Shown piece after piece: positions 54,312 through 63,765 of a DNA stretch of 64,000 nucleotides (the stretch's first letter is position 1; every line of letters starts with the position of its first letter). The stretch is from Allobosea sp. UNC402CLCol. Its GTDB lineage: Bacteria > Pseudomonadota > Alphaproteobacteria > Rhizobiales > Beijerinckiaceae. The stretch is taken from the NCBI RefSeq assembly GCF_000745475.1, contig NZ_JQJJ01000009.1:558001-622000 (forward strand). Reading direction: 5' to 3'. The notes beneath the pieces were generated by a model. It saw nothing but the letters and a program-made list of their open reading frames with translations, did no database searches and was not told the DNA's origin. The translations under genes and the position numbers were made by a program.

Positions 54312-55694
54312 ATGCCGTTCAAATCCCATCGCTATTCGCTGGGAGCGCGGCTGTTTCTCTCGGCGGCATTCTGCTGCATCCTGATCCTGGTGGTCGCCGG
54401 CCTCAGCCTCACCGCCTTTTATCGCCGTTCGGCCGAGCGCGGCTTCGATGAGCGGCTTTCGGTCTACATCAAGCAGCTCGTCGCCGATCTCGCCGCGCCG
54501 CCGGAGACCGAGCGCCAGACGATCGGCGACCTCGGCGAGCCGCGCTTCGATCTCCCGTTGACCGGCTGGTACTGGCAGATCACGCGGCTCGACGGCGACC
54601 GGCCGAACGTCCGCTCTTCCCGCTCGCTGGTCGGAGGGCAACTGCCCAAGCTGCTCGATCAGGGGCTTGCACCCAATAGCCGCGGCCTGCGCGAAAGCTA
54701 TGTCTCCGGCCCCGACGACCGCATGCTGCGGGTTCTCGAACGCGAGATCGATGTCGGCGAGGATGGCCGCTTCACCGTCGCCGTCGCCGCTCCGGCGGAC
54801 GAGATCGAGGGCGATATCCAGGATTTCCGCCTGGCATTGACGATGACCTTCGTGCTGCTGGGCCTGATCCTGGTCGCTTCGACACTGGTGCAGGTCCGCT
54901 TCGGCCTGCGCCCGCTCGTTCGGCTGCGCGCTGCCGTCGGCGCCGTCAGGACGGGCGAGAACCCGCGCATCGTCGGTGACTATCCCCCGGACCTTGCGCC
55001 GCTCGCCGGCGAGCTCAACCAGCTCATCGACACCAACCAGGAGATTCTGGAGCGGGCCCGCACGCAGGTCGGCAATCTCGCCCATGCCCTCAAGACCCCG
55101 CTCAGCGTGATGATGAACGATGCCGAGGCCGGGGTGGGAGAGGCGCATCTGGCGCAGACCGTGAGGACGCAAGCCGCCGTGATGCGCGACCAGGTCCAGT
55201 ACTATCTCGATCGCGCGCGCGCTGCGGCGCTTTCGGGGGCGCTCGGCGGCGTGACCGAGGTGGCGCCTTCGCTCGAAGCGCTGCTGCGGACCTTCATGAA
55301 GATCTCCCAGGAGCGCGCCATCCAGGGCAGCCACTCGGTGCCCGCCCGGTTGCGCTTTCGCGGCGAGAAGCAGGATTTCGAGGAGATGCTCGGCAACCTG
55401 CTCGACAATGCTTTCAAATGGGCCGATGCCAAGGTGGAAGTCTCGCTGGAGGCCGGCACGGGCAGTCCCGGCAAGTCCATGGCGCTGCTCATCGACGACG
55501 ACGGCTCCGGACTGCCGGAGGAGGCGATGGCCGAGGTGATCAAGCGCGGCCGCAGGCTCGACGAAACGACGCCCGGCTCTGGTCTCGGCCTGTCGATCGT
55601 GGTCGATCTCGCCAAGCTTTATGGCGGCGATCTGACGTTGTATCGCTCACCGCTCGGCGGCTTGCGGGCACGCCTGGCTCTCCCCGCCGTGTAG
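54312..55694 (+). CDS. feuQ: sensor histidine kinase, FeuQ-like
   Basis: A 460-residue inner-membrane kinase. Membrane segments are at about residues 12-37 (LFLSAAFCCILILVVAGL) and 175-195 (LTMTFVLLGLILVASTLV), enclosing a periplasmic sensor of about 135 residues. The phospho-histidine is in LAHALKTPLSVMM. The ATPase domain has the N box EEMLGNLLDNAFKWAD, G1 DDDGSGLPEEA and G2 GSGLGLSIVVDLAK. Ten bases after the regulator stop, so co-transcribed. The preceding PepSY-like secreted protein may tune it. Confidence 0.87.
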   Translation: MPFKSHRYSLGARLFLSAAFCCILILVVAGLSLTAFYRRSAERGFDERLSVYIKQLVADLAAPPETERQTIGDLGEPRFDLPLTGWYWQITRLDGDRPNVRSSRSLVGGQLPKLLDQGLAPNSRGLRESYVSGPDDRMLRVLEREIDVGEDGRFTVAVAAPADEIEGDIQDFRLALTMTFVLLGLILVASTLVQVRFGLRPLVRLRAAVGAVRTGENPRIVGDYPPDLAPLAGELNQLIDTNQEILERARTQVGNLAHALKTPLSVMMNDAEAGVGEAHLAQTVRTQAAVMRDQVQYYLDRARAAALSGALGGVTEVAPSLEALLRTFMKISQERAIQGSHSVPARLRFRGEKQDFEEMLGNLLDNAFKWADAKVEVSLEAGTGSPGKSMALLIDDDGSGLPEEAMAEVIKRGRRLDETTPGSGLGLSIVVDLAKLYGGDLTLYRSPLGGLRARLALPAV

Positions 55695-55759
55695 CGCGAG
55701 GGGGTCGCGTGACCCTTTGTCACCATGAACCGGACGGGCCAATTGGTTAAGAACACCCG

Positions 55760-56863
55760 ATGATGATCTGGGCGGTCTTTGCGGTGATGACGGGAGCGGC
55801 GATTTTCGCCCTGCTCTGGCCGCTGAGTCGCGGGCAGGTTCCGGGCTTCGCCGACACGGCGGACGCCAGAAGCCTCTATCGGTCGCAGCTTGGCGAGATC
55901 GACCGCGACATGGCCCGCGGCCTGATCGCTGCGGGCGAGGCGGAAGCGGCGCGGGCCGAGGCGGCGCGGCGCCTGCTGCGCGTGGCCGGAGACGAAGTCG
56001 CCCCGGCCGGCGAGACGGAGCCATCGCTGCGCCGTCGCCGCGCGAGTTCCGCGTTGATGCTCTCGGTCGTGCCCCTGCTCGCGCTGCTGATCTACGGCAT
56101 CTACGGCTCGCCCGATAATCCCGACCAACCGCTCGCGGCGCGCCTCGAGCAGGCTGGCCCGCAGCAGGACTTCGCCGTCGTCTTCGCACGCATGGAAGCA
56201 CATCTCGCCGCCAATCCGACCGACACGAAGGGCTGGTCGCTGATTGCGCCGATCTATCTCAGGCAAGGGCGTTATGACGACGCCGCCAATGCCTTCGCTG
56301 CGGCCATGCGCAACGGCAAGCCGGATCCGGATCTGTTCTCCGGTCTCGGTGAAGCCCGCACGCTCGCTGCGGAGGGGGTCGTCACGGCCTCTGCCCGCGA
56401 AGCCTTCTCCGAGGCCGTGAAACGCGATCCGAAGAATGTACGGGCGCTGTATTATCTTGCTCTGGCCAAGGAGCAGGACGGCGACGCGCCGGGCGCGATC
56501 GCCTCTCTCAACGAGCTTCTGGCCGGCGCGCCGCCCGATGCCAACTGGACCGCGCCGGTGCGCGACCGGCTGGCCCGGCTGGAGGCGCAGGCGAAGGGCG
56601 ATGCGATCGCGGCTTTGCCCGATGCCGAGCGCGCGCAGGCGATCAAGGGCATGGTGGACGGCCTCGCGCAACGGCTGAGCGCCGGTGGCGGAACGCTGGC
56701 CGATTGGTCGCGTCTGATCCGGGCGCGAGCGGCGCTTGGCGAGAAGGCCGAGGCGTCGCAAGCCGCCCGGACGGCGCGCGAAAGGTTGGGACAGGACGCC
56801 GCCGCCCTTGCGGCGCTCGACGCTCTGGCCGATGAGCTGGACCTGAAGGAGGTCAAGCCATGA
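55760..56863 (+). CDS. ccmI: cytochrome c maturation protein CcmI
   Basis: A 367-residue membrane protein that holds apocytochrome c for heme ligation. Two membrane segments ([38 protein letters not shown]) bracket a cytoplasmic loop with a leucine/alanine-rich coiled region. The large periplasmic part carries TPR-like helices ([20 protein letters not shown] and [20 protein letters not shown]). Also called cycH in rhizobia. It heads the ccmIEFH operon and overlaps ccmE by four bases. Confidence 0.93.
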   Translation: MMIWAVFAVMTGAAIFALLWPLSRGQVPGFADTADARSLYRSQLGEIDRDMARGLIAAGEAEAARAEAARRLLRVAGDEVAPAGETEPSLRRRRASSALMLSVVPLLALLIYGIYGSPDNPDQPLAARLEQAGPQQDFAVVFARMEAHLAANPTDTKGWSLIAPIYLRQGRYDDAANAFAAAMRNGKPDPDLFSGLGEARTLAAEGVVTASAREAFSEAVKRDPKNVRALYYLALAKEQDGDAPGAIASLNELLAGAPPDANWTAPVRDRLARLEAQAKGDAIAALPDAERAQAIKGMVDGLAQRLSAGGGTLADWSRLIRARAALGEKAEASQAARTARERLGQDAAALAALDALADELDLKEVKP

Positions 56864-57366
56864 CGGCTGCCCAGACCACGTCGCTGCGGCCGGCGAAGCG
56901 GCGCATGACCCGCAAGCAGCGCCGCCTGACGATCATCGCGGCGGCCGGGGCCGTGCTCGCGCTCGCCGCAGGGCTGGTGCTCTTCGCCATGCGCGACGCC
57001 ATCGTCTTCTTCTACGGACCGACCGAGATCGCCGAAAAGGGCGTCATGCCCGGCACGCGCATGCGGCTCGGCGGGCTGGTCGAGAACGGTTCCGTCCAGC
57101 GTGGGCCGGGCCAGCGTGTCGCCTTCGCGGTGACCGACGGCAAGAGCACCGTGAAGGTCAGCTATGACGGGCTTCTGCCGGACCTGTTCCGGGAAGGGCA
57201 GGGCGTCGTGACGGAAGGCGTCTTCGAGGGCGCCGGTCGCTTCAAGGCGGATTCGGTGCTCGCCAAGCATGACGAGACCTATATGCCGCGCGAAGTCGCC
57301 GACACCCTCAAGAAGCAGGGGCATTGGCAGGGCGAGGCCGGCGCGACCGCCCCGGTCAAGCCGTGA
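56860..57366 (+). CDS. ccmE: heme chaperone CcmE
   Basis: A 168-residue periplasmic heme chaperone with an N-terminal anchor ([20 protein letters not shown]) and an OB-fold. The heme-binding histidine is in [14 protein letters not shown], and [20 protein letters not shown] is the family's first block. The ATG overlaps the ccmI stop (ATGA), and the stop is seven bases before ccmF. Confidence 0.96.
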   Translation: MTAAQTTSLRPAKRRMTRKQRRLTIIAAAGAVLALAAGLVLFAMRDAIVFFYGPTEIAEKGVMPGTRMRLGGLVENGSVQRGPGQRVAFAVTDGKSTVKVSYDGLLPDLFREGQGVVTEGVFEGAGRFKADSVLAKHDETYMPREVADTLKKQGHWQGEAGATAPVKP

Positions 57367-57373
57367 GCCCCTC

Positions 57374-59350
57374 ATGATCGTCGAGATCGGACATTACGCG
57401 CTGGCTCTCGCATTCGGGGTCTCGGTCATCCAGGCCCTGGTGCCGCTCTGGGGGCTGTCGCGGCAGGACCGCGCGCTGGCCGCGGTCGGCGCGAGCGCCG
57501 CTCTCGTCAGCTTCGGACTGGTTGCCTTGTCCTTCGCGACGCTGGTCGCCTCCTATGTCCGCTCCGATTTCTCGGTCGCCAACGTCTTCGAGAATTCCCA
57601 CTCCGCCCAGCCGCTGATCTACAAACTCACCTCCGTCTGGGGCAATCACGAGGGCTCGCTGCTCCTCTGGGTGCTGATCCTGACATTGTTCGGTGCGCTG
57701 GTGGCCGTCTCGCACCGGTCATTGCCGCCGCGCCTGCGCGCCGGAGCCCTGGCGGCGCAGGGGCTGGTCGCAGCGGCCTTCCTTGCCTTCATGCTGTTCA
57801 CCTCGAACCCGTTCCGGCGGCTCGTGCCGGCGCCGGCGGAAGGGCAGGACCTCAACCCCATCCTGCAGGACCTCGGCCTCGCGATCCATCCGCCGCTGCT
57901 CTATGTCGGCTATGTCGGCTTCTCGATGACCTATGCCTTCGCCGTCGCTGCCTTGATCGACGGGCGGATCGACGCGATGTGGGCGCGCGCCGTCAGGCCC
58001 TGGACATTGCTGGCCTGGGTCTTCCTGACACTCGGCATCGCGATGGGTTCCTACTGGGCCTATTACGAGCTCGGCTGGGGCGGCTGGTGGTTCTGGGACC
58101 CGGTCGAGAACGCGTCCTTCATGCCCTGGCTCGCCGGCACCGCCCTGATCCACTCGACCGTGGTGATGGAGAAGCGCGATGCGCTGAAGGTCTGGACGAT
58201 CCTGCTCGCGATCCTGACCTTCTCGCTTTCCCTGCTCGGCACCTTCATCGTCCGCTCGGGCGTGCTGACCTCGGTCCACTCCTTCGCCACGGACCCGGCG
58301 CGCGGCCTGTTCATCCTGCTGATCCTGGTCTTTTTCGTCGGCGGTTCGCTCGCGCTCTTCGCCTGGCGGGCGCCGCTCCTGCGGCAAGGCGGCCTCTTTG
58401 CGCCTGTGTCACGCGAGAGCGCGCTCGTCGTGAACAACATCTTCCTCGCGACGGCCTGCGCCACCGTCTTCGTCGGGACGCTCTATCCGCTGGCGCTGGA
58501 GATGGCGACCGGCGACAAGATCTCGGTCGGGGCGCCGTTCTTCAACGCCACCTTCGTGCCGGTCATGGTGCCGCTGCTTCTGCTTCTGCCGATCGGTCAG
58601 TCGCTCGCCTGGAAGCGCGGCGACCTGCTCGGCGCGGCGCAGCGCAACGCGGTCGCCTGCGGCCTCGCGGTCGTCGCGGCGCTGTCGCTGATCGCCTTCA
58701 CGCGCGGCGGCCCCGTGCTGGCGCCGCTGGGCGTCGGTCTCGGCGTTTTCCTGGTGCTCGGCGCCGGCTTCGACCTTGGCGAGCGTATCGTCGCCCGGGC
58801 GAGCGGCTGGCCGGCGATGCTGTCGCGGGCGAAGGGCCTGCCGCGCTCGGCCTGGGGCACGGCGCTCGCGCATGCCGGCGTCGGGCTCAGCATCATCGGC
58901 ATCGCGGCCGCGGCCTGGAGCAGCGAGGCCATCGCGGTGTTGAAACCCGGCGAGCGCCTGACCGCCGGGCGCTACACGGTCATGCTCGAATCCGTGGTGC
59001 CCCGGACCGGGCCGAATTTCCGGGCCGAGGTGGCGCGTTTCCAGCTTTTCTCGGGAGATCGCGAACTGGCGCCGCTGGAGGCCTCGAAGCGGGTCTACAC
59101 GGCCCGCGCGATGCCGACGACGGAGGCCGGCATCCGCACGGACTGGCTGAGCCAGGCCTATGTCAGCCTCGGCGACGCACAGGATGACGGCCTCGCCGTC
59201 AGGCTCTACGACAAGCCCCTGATCCTGCTGATCTGGATCGGCGCCATCGTCATGGCGCTGGGTGGAGGCCTGTCCCTCACCGACCGCCGCTTCCGCCTGG
59301 CGGCCCCGCGTCGCGCGGCGCCCGTCGCGGCCGCGCAGCCGGCGGAGTGA
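57374..59350 (+). CDS. ccmF: heme lyase subunit CcmF
   Basis: A 658-residue polytopic inner-membrane protein, the core of the heme ligation complex with CcmH and CcmI. The tryptophan-rich heme-handling WWD motif is WGGWWFWDPVENASFMPWL. The conserved histidines include that in KLTSVWGNHEGSLLLWVL and IHPPLLYVGYVGF. About fourteen membrane segments are visible. I place the start at ATG 57374 (MIVEIGHYALALAFG). Confidence 0.96.
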   Translation: MIVEIGHYALALAFGVSVIQALVPLWGLSRQDRALAAVGASAALVSFGLVALSFATLVASYVRSDFSVANVFENSHSAQPLIYKLTSVWGNHEGSLLLWVLILTLFGALVAVSHRSLPPRLRAGALAAQGLVAAAFLAFMLFTSNPFRRLVPAPAEGQDLNPILQDLGLAIHPPLLYVGYVGFSMTYAFAVAALIDGRIDAMWARAVRPWTLLAWVFLTLGIAMGSYWAYYELGWGGWWFWDPVENASFMPWLAGTALIHSTVVMEKRDALKVWTILLAILTFSLSLLGTFIVRSGVLTSVHSFATDPARGLFILLILVFFVGGSLALFAWRAPLLRQGGLFAPVSRESALVVNNIFLATACATVFVGTLYPLALEMATGDKISVGAPFFNATFVPVMVPLLLLLPIGQSLAWKRGDLLGAAQRNAVACGLAVVAALSLIAFTRGGPVLAPLGVGLGVFLVLGAGFDLGERIVARASGWPAMLSRAKGLPRSAWGTALAHAGVGLSIIGIAAAAWSSEAIAVLKPGERLTAGRYTVMLESVVPRTGPNFRAEVARFQLFSGDRELAPLEASKRVYTARAMPTTEAGIRTDWLSQAYVSLGDAQDDGLAVRLYDKPLILLIWIGAIVMALGGGLSLTDRRFRLAAPRRAAPVAAAQPAE

Positions 59351-59820
59351 AGCCGATGCGCAGCCTGCTGCTTGCCCTGGCGTTTCTCTGCCTCGTCCAG
59401 CCGGCGGCCCGTGCCGTCCAGCCCGACGAAGTCCTGAAGAATCCCGCCCTCGAGCAGCGCGCGCGAGAGATTTCGGGCGGTTTGCGTTGCCTGGTCTGCC
59501 AGAACCAGTCGATCGACGATTCCAATGCCCCGCTGGCGCGCGATCTGCGGCTCCTCGTCCGCGAGCGGCTCACCGCCGGCGACAGCGACAAGGCCGTGAT
59601 CAACTTCGTCGTGGCGCGCTATGGCGAGTTCGTCCTGCTGCGCCCGCCATTCAACCTGCACACGCTCCTGCTCTGGACGGCGCCCTTCCTGATTCTCCTG
59701 GGCGGGGCGGCCTTCGTCTGGCGGCTCCGTCGCGTGGCCCCGCCTTCCGAGGCCGCTCCCCGCCTGACGGAAGAGGAACGGCAGCGCCTCGACCGGCTCC
59801 TGCAGGGCGAGCGGGATTGA
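59347..59820 (+). CDS. ccmH: cytochrome c maturation thiol protein CcmH
   Basis: A 157-residue membrane-anchored protein that reduces apocytochrome c. The redox motif is in GGLRCLVCQNQSIDDSNAP (CxxC). A cleavable signal (LLLALAFLCLVQPAARAV) and one C-terminal membrane helix (LLLWTAPFLILLGGAAFVW) give the usual topology. The GTG start overlaps the ccmF stop (GTGA). It completes the ccmIEFH operon. Confidence 0.95.
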   Translation: MKPMRSLLLALAFLCLVQPAARAVQPDEVLKNPALEQRAREISGGLRCLVCQNQSIDDSNAPLARDLRLLVRERLTAGDSDKAVINFVVARYGEFVLLRPPFNLHTLLLWTAPFLILLGGAAFVWRLRRVAPPSEAAPRLTEEERQRLDRLLQGERD

Positions 59821-59941
59821 GCCGAAGCCGGCCGCCAACCTTACGAAATCGTCATCTTCAGGCCAAAGCCACGTAAGGCGCCGGGCCTCATGGTCCTCGT
59901 CACGAGCAGGGAAAACCCTGTCGCTCCACGAGGTTCAAGCC

Positions 59942-61120
59942 ATGACGACACAAATCACCCCGAAGAAGACCTTCCTGCGCCGCGGCGCCCTTCTGGCCGG
60001 GACTGCCATTCTCGGCATCGGCCTCGCTGCCGGCATCGCCGACCGCGCCTTCCTGCAGAACGACCTCGCTTTCGCGCAGCCAATCGAGCTCTCGGGCACC
60101 CAGACCCAGCTTCCCTCTTTCGCCGACCTCGTCGACAAGGTGAAGCCGGCCGTCGTCTCGGTGCGCGTCAAGACCGAGGTCGCCGCTGCCTCCGATCAGC
60201 AGAGCCTCGATGATCTGCCGCCGCAGCTGCGCCGCTTCTTCCGCGAATTCGGCGATCAGGAGGGCGGTCGCCAGAACAAGCCCAAGCCGCAGATCGGCAT
60301 GGCGCAGGGCTCCGGCTTCTTCGTCAGCCAGGACGGCTATGTCGTGACCAACAACCACGTCGTCGAGCATGCGGTCGACGTTCAGCTCGTCACCGATGCC
60401 GGCAAGACGCTGGAAGCCAAGGTCGTCGGCACCGATCCGCGCTCCGATCTCGCCCTGCTCAAGGTCAAGGACAGCGGTGACTTCCCCTATGTGAAGCTCT
60501 CCGACAGCAAGCCGCGTATCGGCGACTGGGTGCTGGCGATCGGCAATCCGTTCGGTCTCGGCGGCACGGTCACGGCCGGCATCGTCTCGGCCCAGGGTCG
60601 CGATATCGGCTCGGGTCCCTATGACGACTTCCTGCAGATCGATGCGCCGATCAACCGCGGCAATTCGGGCGGCCCGACCTTCAACGGCAATGGTGAGGTC
60701 GTCGGCGTCAACACCGCGATCTACTCGCCCTCGGGCGGCAATGTCGGCATCGCCTTCGCGATTCCCGCCTCGACCGTCAAGCAGGTCGTCGACCAGCTCA
60801 AGAAGGACGGCAAGGTGGCGCGCGGCTTCATCGGCGTGCAGATCCAGCCTGTCACCAGCGAGATGGCCGATGCGATCGGCTTGAAGGACGCCCAGGGCGC
60901 GCTCGTCGCCGAGGCGCAGGGCAATGGCCCGGCCGCCAAGGCGGGCATCCGCCGCGGTGACACGATCACGGCCCTCAACGGCGAGGCGGTCAAGGACGCC
61001 CGCGACCTGTCGCGCAAGATCGCGAATTTCGCGCCCGGCACCAAGGCCACGATCACCCTGTTCCGCGAAGGCAAGTCACGTGACGTGACCTTCGAGGTCG
61101 GCCGCCAGCCCGCGGCCTGA
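59942..61120 (+). CDS. degP: periplasmic serine protease DegP/HtrA with a single PDZ domain
   Basis: A 392-residue HtrA-type protease. The N-terminal anchor or signal is RGALLAGTAILGIGLAAGIA. The trypsin-like triad is histidine in VVTNNHVVEHA, aspartate in SDLALLKVKD and serine in INRGNSGGPTF. The Q-linker with GDQEGGRQNKPKP forms the LA loop. Only one PDZ domain (about residues 290-385, GFIGVQIQPVTSEMAD) precedes the stop, whereas DegP usually has two. A terminator follows at 61182. It degrades or refolds misfolded envelope proteins. Confidence 0.92.
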   Translation: MTTQITPKKTFLRRGALLAGTAILGIGLAAGIADRAFLQNDLAFAQPIELSGTQTQLPSFADLVDKVKPAVVSVRVKTEVAAASDQQSLDDLPPQLRRFFREFGDQEGGRQNKPKPQIGMAQGSGFFVSQDGYVVTNNHVVEHAVDVQLVTDAGKTLEAKVVGTDPRSDLALLKVKDSGDFPYVKLSDSKPRIGDWVLAIGNPFGLGGTVTAGIVSAQGRDIGSGPYDDFLQIDAPINRGNSGGPTFNGNGEVVGVNTAIYSPSGGNVGIAFAIPASTVKQVVDQLKKDGKVARGFIGVQIQPVTSEMADAIGLKDAQGALVAEAQGNGPAAKAGIRRGDTITALNGEAVKDARDLSRKIANFAPGTKATITLFREGKSRDVTFEVGRQPAA

Positions 61121-61181
61121 ACGAGGCAGGCGGGTCCCTTCGGTTTCCTGTCGCCCCAGCCGAGGGACCAGCTGTCGCAGC

Positions 61182-61220
61182 GGCAGGCCGGATGCGTATC
61201 CTCCGGCCTGCCGTTTCTTG
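61182..61220 (+). terminator. Rho-independent terminator after degP
   Basis: GGCAGGCCGGA (61182-61192) and TCCGGCCTGCC (61202-61212) form a perfect 11-base-pair stem with a nine-base loop, followed by GTTTCTTGTT. A second, shorter dyad (GGTCCCT near 61135 with AGGGACC near 61163) lies just before it. Confidence 0.85.
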
Positions 61221-61296
61221 TTGTCGGACCCGTCGTGGTCGGGTCTGGGTCGGGTGCGTCCCCGTCCTGGCGGGGCGGTGCGGCCGCCGAGGCCTC

Positions 61297-61352
61297 GCAA
61301 CGGCATGGCGCCGCGTTCCCCGGATTGCCTCGTTGCCTTCGCAATGACGTGC
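61297..61352. repeat. fragment of the ATTGC-type intergenic repeat
   Basis: GGATTGCCTCGTTGCCTTCG followed by CAATGACG closely resembles the right half of the element at 63601-63699 (GGATTGCTTCGTCGCTTCGC, then CAATGACC). Only one half can be traced here. It lies in the 265-base gap between degP and the response regulator gene, whose promoter must be nearby. Confidence 0.5.
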
Positions 61353-61385
61353 AGCCTGCTCGGAGATTGGGCTACAATGTCCCCC

Positions 61386-62069
61386 ATGCGACTCCTGATC
61401 GTAGAAGACGATGCCGAGGCTGCGGCCTATCTGACCAAGGCGTTCCGCGAGGTCGGCCATATCGCGGACCATGCCGCCGATGGCCTCGAGGGCTACGCCA
61501 TGGCCGAGGGCGGCGGTTATGACGTGCTGGTCATCGACCGCATGCTGCCCCGGCTCGACGGCCTCTCCCTCATCCGCTCGCTGCGCGAGCAGAAGGACGA
61601 GACCCCGGCGCTCATCCTCTCTGCGCTCGCCCAGGTCGACGACCGCGTGAAGGGCCTGCGGGCCGGCGGCGACGACTATCTGCCGAAGCCCTACGCCTTC
61701 TCCGAATTGCTCGCTCGCGTCGAGGTGCTGGCGCGCCGCCGCGGCGCCCCTGCCTCCGAGCCCACGACCTATCGCGCCGGCGAGCTCGTGCTCGACCGGC
61801 TCGCCCACCGCGTTACGCGCGAGGGGCACGAGATCGTGCTGCAGCCGCGCGAGTTCCGCCTGCTCGAATATCTGATGAAGCATGCCGGACAGGTCGTCAC
61901 CCGCACCATGCTGCTGGAGAATGTCTGGGACTATCATTTCGATCCCCAGACCAATGTCATCGACGTGCATGTGAGCCGCTTGCGATCCAAGGTCGACAAG
62001 GGCTTCGAGCATGCGATGATCCATACCGTCCGTGGCGCGGGATACATGGTTCGTGACAGCGCGCATTGA
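61386..62069 (+). CDS. OmpR-family response regulator
   Basis: A 227-residue regulator. The receiver has LLIVEDDAEAAAYL, the phosphorylated aspartate in VLVIDRMLPRLDG and the lysine in DDYLPKPYAFSE. The winged helix is typical: LQPREFRLLEYLMKHAGQVV, VIDVHVSRLRSKVDKG. An ATG at 61377 would add three residues. The kinase gene overlaps its 3' end. The place after degP recalls the degP-ragAB arrangement of Bradyrhizobium, so an envelope-stress role is possible. Confidence 0.92.
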   Translation: MRLLIVEDDAEAAAYLTKAFREVGHIADHAADGLEGYAMAEGGGYDVLVIDRMLPRLDGLSLIRSLREQKDETPALILSALAQVDDRVKGLRAGGDDYLPKPYAFSELLARVEVLARRRGAPASEPTTYRAGELVLDRLAHRVTREGHEIVLQPREFRLLEYLMKHAGQVVTRTMLLENVWDYHFDPQTNVIDVHVSRLRSKVDKGFEHAMIHTVRGAGYMVRDSAH

Positions 62070-63555
62070 GCCCACCCCGCGCAAGCGCCCGCACTTCCTG
62101 CCGACGTTGTTCCGCACGACGGCGTTCAAGCTGACGGCGGTCTACCTCCTCATCTTCGCGCTCTTCGCCGCCTTCGTGCTCGGCTATGTCGCCTGGAACG
62201 CGCAGCGCCTGCTGAACGACCAGATCCGCTCGACCATCGACGCCGAGATCCAGGGCCTGGCCGAGCAGGCGCGCCAGGGCGGCATCCGCCGGCTCGTGAA
62301 CATCGTCGAGCGGCGTTCGCGCGCTCCGGGCGCCTCGCTCTATCTGGTCACGACGCCGGTCGGCGAGCGCGTTGCCGGCAATGTCGAGGCGATCCCGCCC
62401 GGCACGCTCGACAAGACCGGCGAGAGCGAAATCGACTACGCTCGCACGAGCGATGCGATCGACACGCCGAGCCATGCCATCGTCCGCGTCTTCGTGCTGC
62501 CGGGAGGCTTCCGCCTGCTCGTCGGCCGCGATGTCGAGGAGCGCGAGCGGCTTGGCACGGTGATCCGTCGGGCGATCGGCTGGTCGCTGGCGTTGATCTT
62601 CATCCTCGGCTGCTTCGCGAGCTGGTTCGTGGCGCGCCGCGTGCTCCGGCGCATCGACGACATGAGCGAGACGGCGCATGGCATCATGGAGGGCGACCTC
62701 AAGGGCCGGCTCGCCATCGCCGGCACCGGCGACGAGCTGGATCGGCTGGCGCTCAACCTCAATGCCATGCTCGACCGCATCGGCGAGCTGATGGCGGGCA
62801 TGCAGCAGGTCACCGACAACATCGCTCACGATCTCAAGACGCCGCTGACCCGATTGCGCAACAAGGCCGAGGAGGCGCTGCGCAGCGCCAAGTCGACCGA
62901 TGCGTTGCGCGCCGCGCTCGACGGGGCGATCGAGGAGGCCGACAATCTCATCCGCGTCTTCAACGCGCTCCTGATGATCGCGCGGCTGGAAGCCGGCCGG
63001 ACCAGCGACAACATGGACGATCTCGATCTTTCCGAGATCGTCTCGGGGGTCGCCGAGCTCTACGAGCCGCTGGCGGAGGAGGCGGGGCTGACCCTTGTCG
63101 GCGATGTCGCGCCCGGCCTCCATGTCTTCGGCAATCGCGAGCTGATCGGCCAGGCCCTCGCCAATCTCGTCGACAATGCCCTGAAATATGGCCGGCCGGA
63201 ATCGGGTGGGGAGGCGGTTGTCACCGTCGCCGCCCGCCGCATGGACGCGGATATCGAGCTTTCGGTGTCCGATCACGGACCGGGCATTCCGGAGGAAGAT
63301 CGCGGCCGCGTGCTCGACCGTTTCGTCCGGCTCGACGCCAGCCGCAGCCAGCCCGGCTTCGGGCTGGGGCTGTCGATGGTGGCCGGAGTCGTGCGCCTCC
63401 ATGGCGGCCAGCTCAGGCTGGAGGACAATGCGCCGGGCTTGCGCACCGTCATCGCGCTGCCCGCCATCGCGCCCAAGCCTGTGGAAACGCCGACGCCATC
63501 CGACCCCGCCGTCTCGACAGCCGAGCCAAACCCTGCTGGCGTGCCGTCCCTCTGA
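62053..63555 (+). CDS. sensor histidine kinase
   Basis: An inner-membrane kinase of about 500 residues. Membrane segments LTAVYLLIFALFAAFVLGYV and SLALIFILGCFASWFVARRV enclose a periplasmic region of about 130 residues. A HAMP domain follows (RRIDDMSETAHGIMEGDLKG). The phospho-histidine is in NIAHDLKTPLTRLR. ATP-binding boxes: GQALANLVDNALKYG, SDHGPGIPEEDRGRVLDRF and GFGLGLSMVAGVVRLHGG. A GTG at 62053 overlaps the regulator by 17 bases; a GTG at 62032 is the longer alternative. Partner of the preceding regulator. Confidence 0.9.
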   Translation: MTARIEPTPRKRPHFLPTLFRTTAFKLTAVYLLIFALFAAFVLGYVAWNAQRLLNDQIRSTIDAEIQGLAEQARQGGIRRLVNIVERRSRAPGASLYLVTTPVGERVAGNVEAIPPGTLDKTGESEIDYARTSDAIDTPSHAIVRVFVLPGGFRLLVGRDVEERERLGTVIRRAIGWSLALIFILGCFASWFVARRVLRRIDDMSETAHGIMEGDLKGRLAIAGTGDELDRLALNLNAMLDRIGELMAGMQQVTDNIAHDLKTPLTRLRNKAEEALRSAKSTDALRAALDGAIEEADNLIRVFNALLMIARLEAGRTSDNMDDLDLSEIVSGVAELYEPLAEEAGLTLVGDVAPGLHVFGNRELIGQALANLVDNALKYGRPESGGEAVVTVAARRMDADIELSVSDHGPGIPEEDRGRVLDRFVRLDASRSQPGFGLGLSMVAGVVRLHGGQLRLEDNAPGLRTVIALPAIAPKPVETPTPSDPAVSTAEPNPAGVPSL

Positions 63556-63600
63556 AGGCGTTTGGAAATCTGGACCCGAGCGCTTTCGATCAGGCTGCAT

Positions 63601-63699
63601 CGTCATTGCGAGCGCGGCGAAGCAATCCAGGGGATTGGGGCGAGCGGTTCAGCCCAGCCCTCCTGGATTGCTTCGTCGCTTCGCTTCTCGCAATGACCC
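63601..63699. repeat. 99-bp palindromic intergenic repeat, ATTGCGAG type
   Basis: GTCATTGCGAG at the left pairs with CTCGCAATGAC at the right. Inner arms GAAGCAATCCAGG and CCTGGATTGCTTCG also pair, so the whole element can fold into one long imperfect hairpin. Its outline (about 100 bases, GTCATT/AATGAC ends, intergenic) parallels the CCGG-type elements, but the inner sequence differs. It lies between the kinase gene and glnE. Confidence 0.8.
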
Positions 63700-63765
63700 G
63701 TTTTGCGACCCACTCTGATCGAAAAGCGCTCGGCTCCAGAGCAAGGTTCGAGGGAGTGCGTGGAT

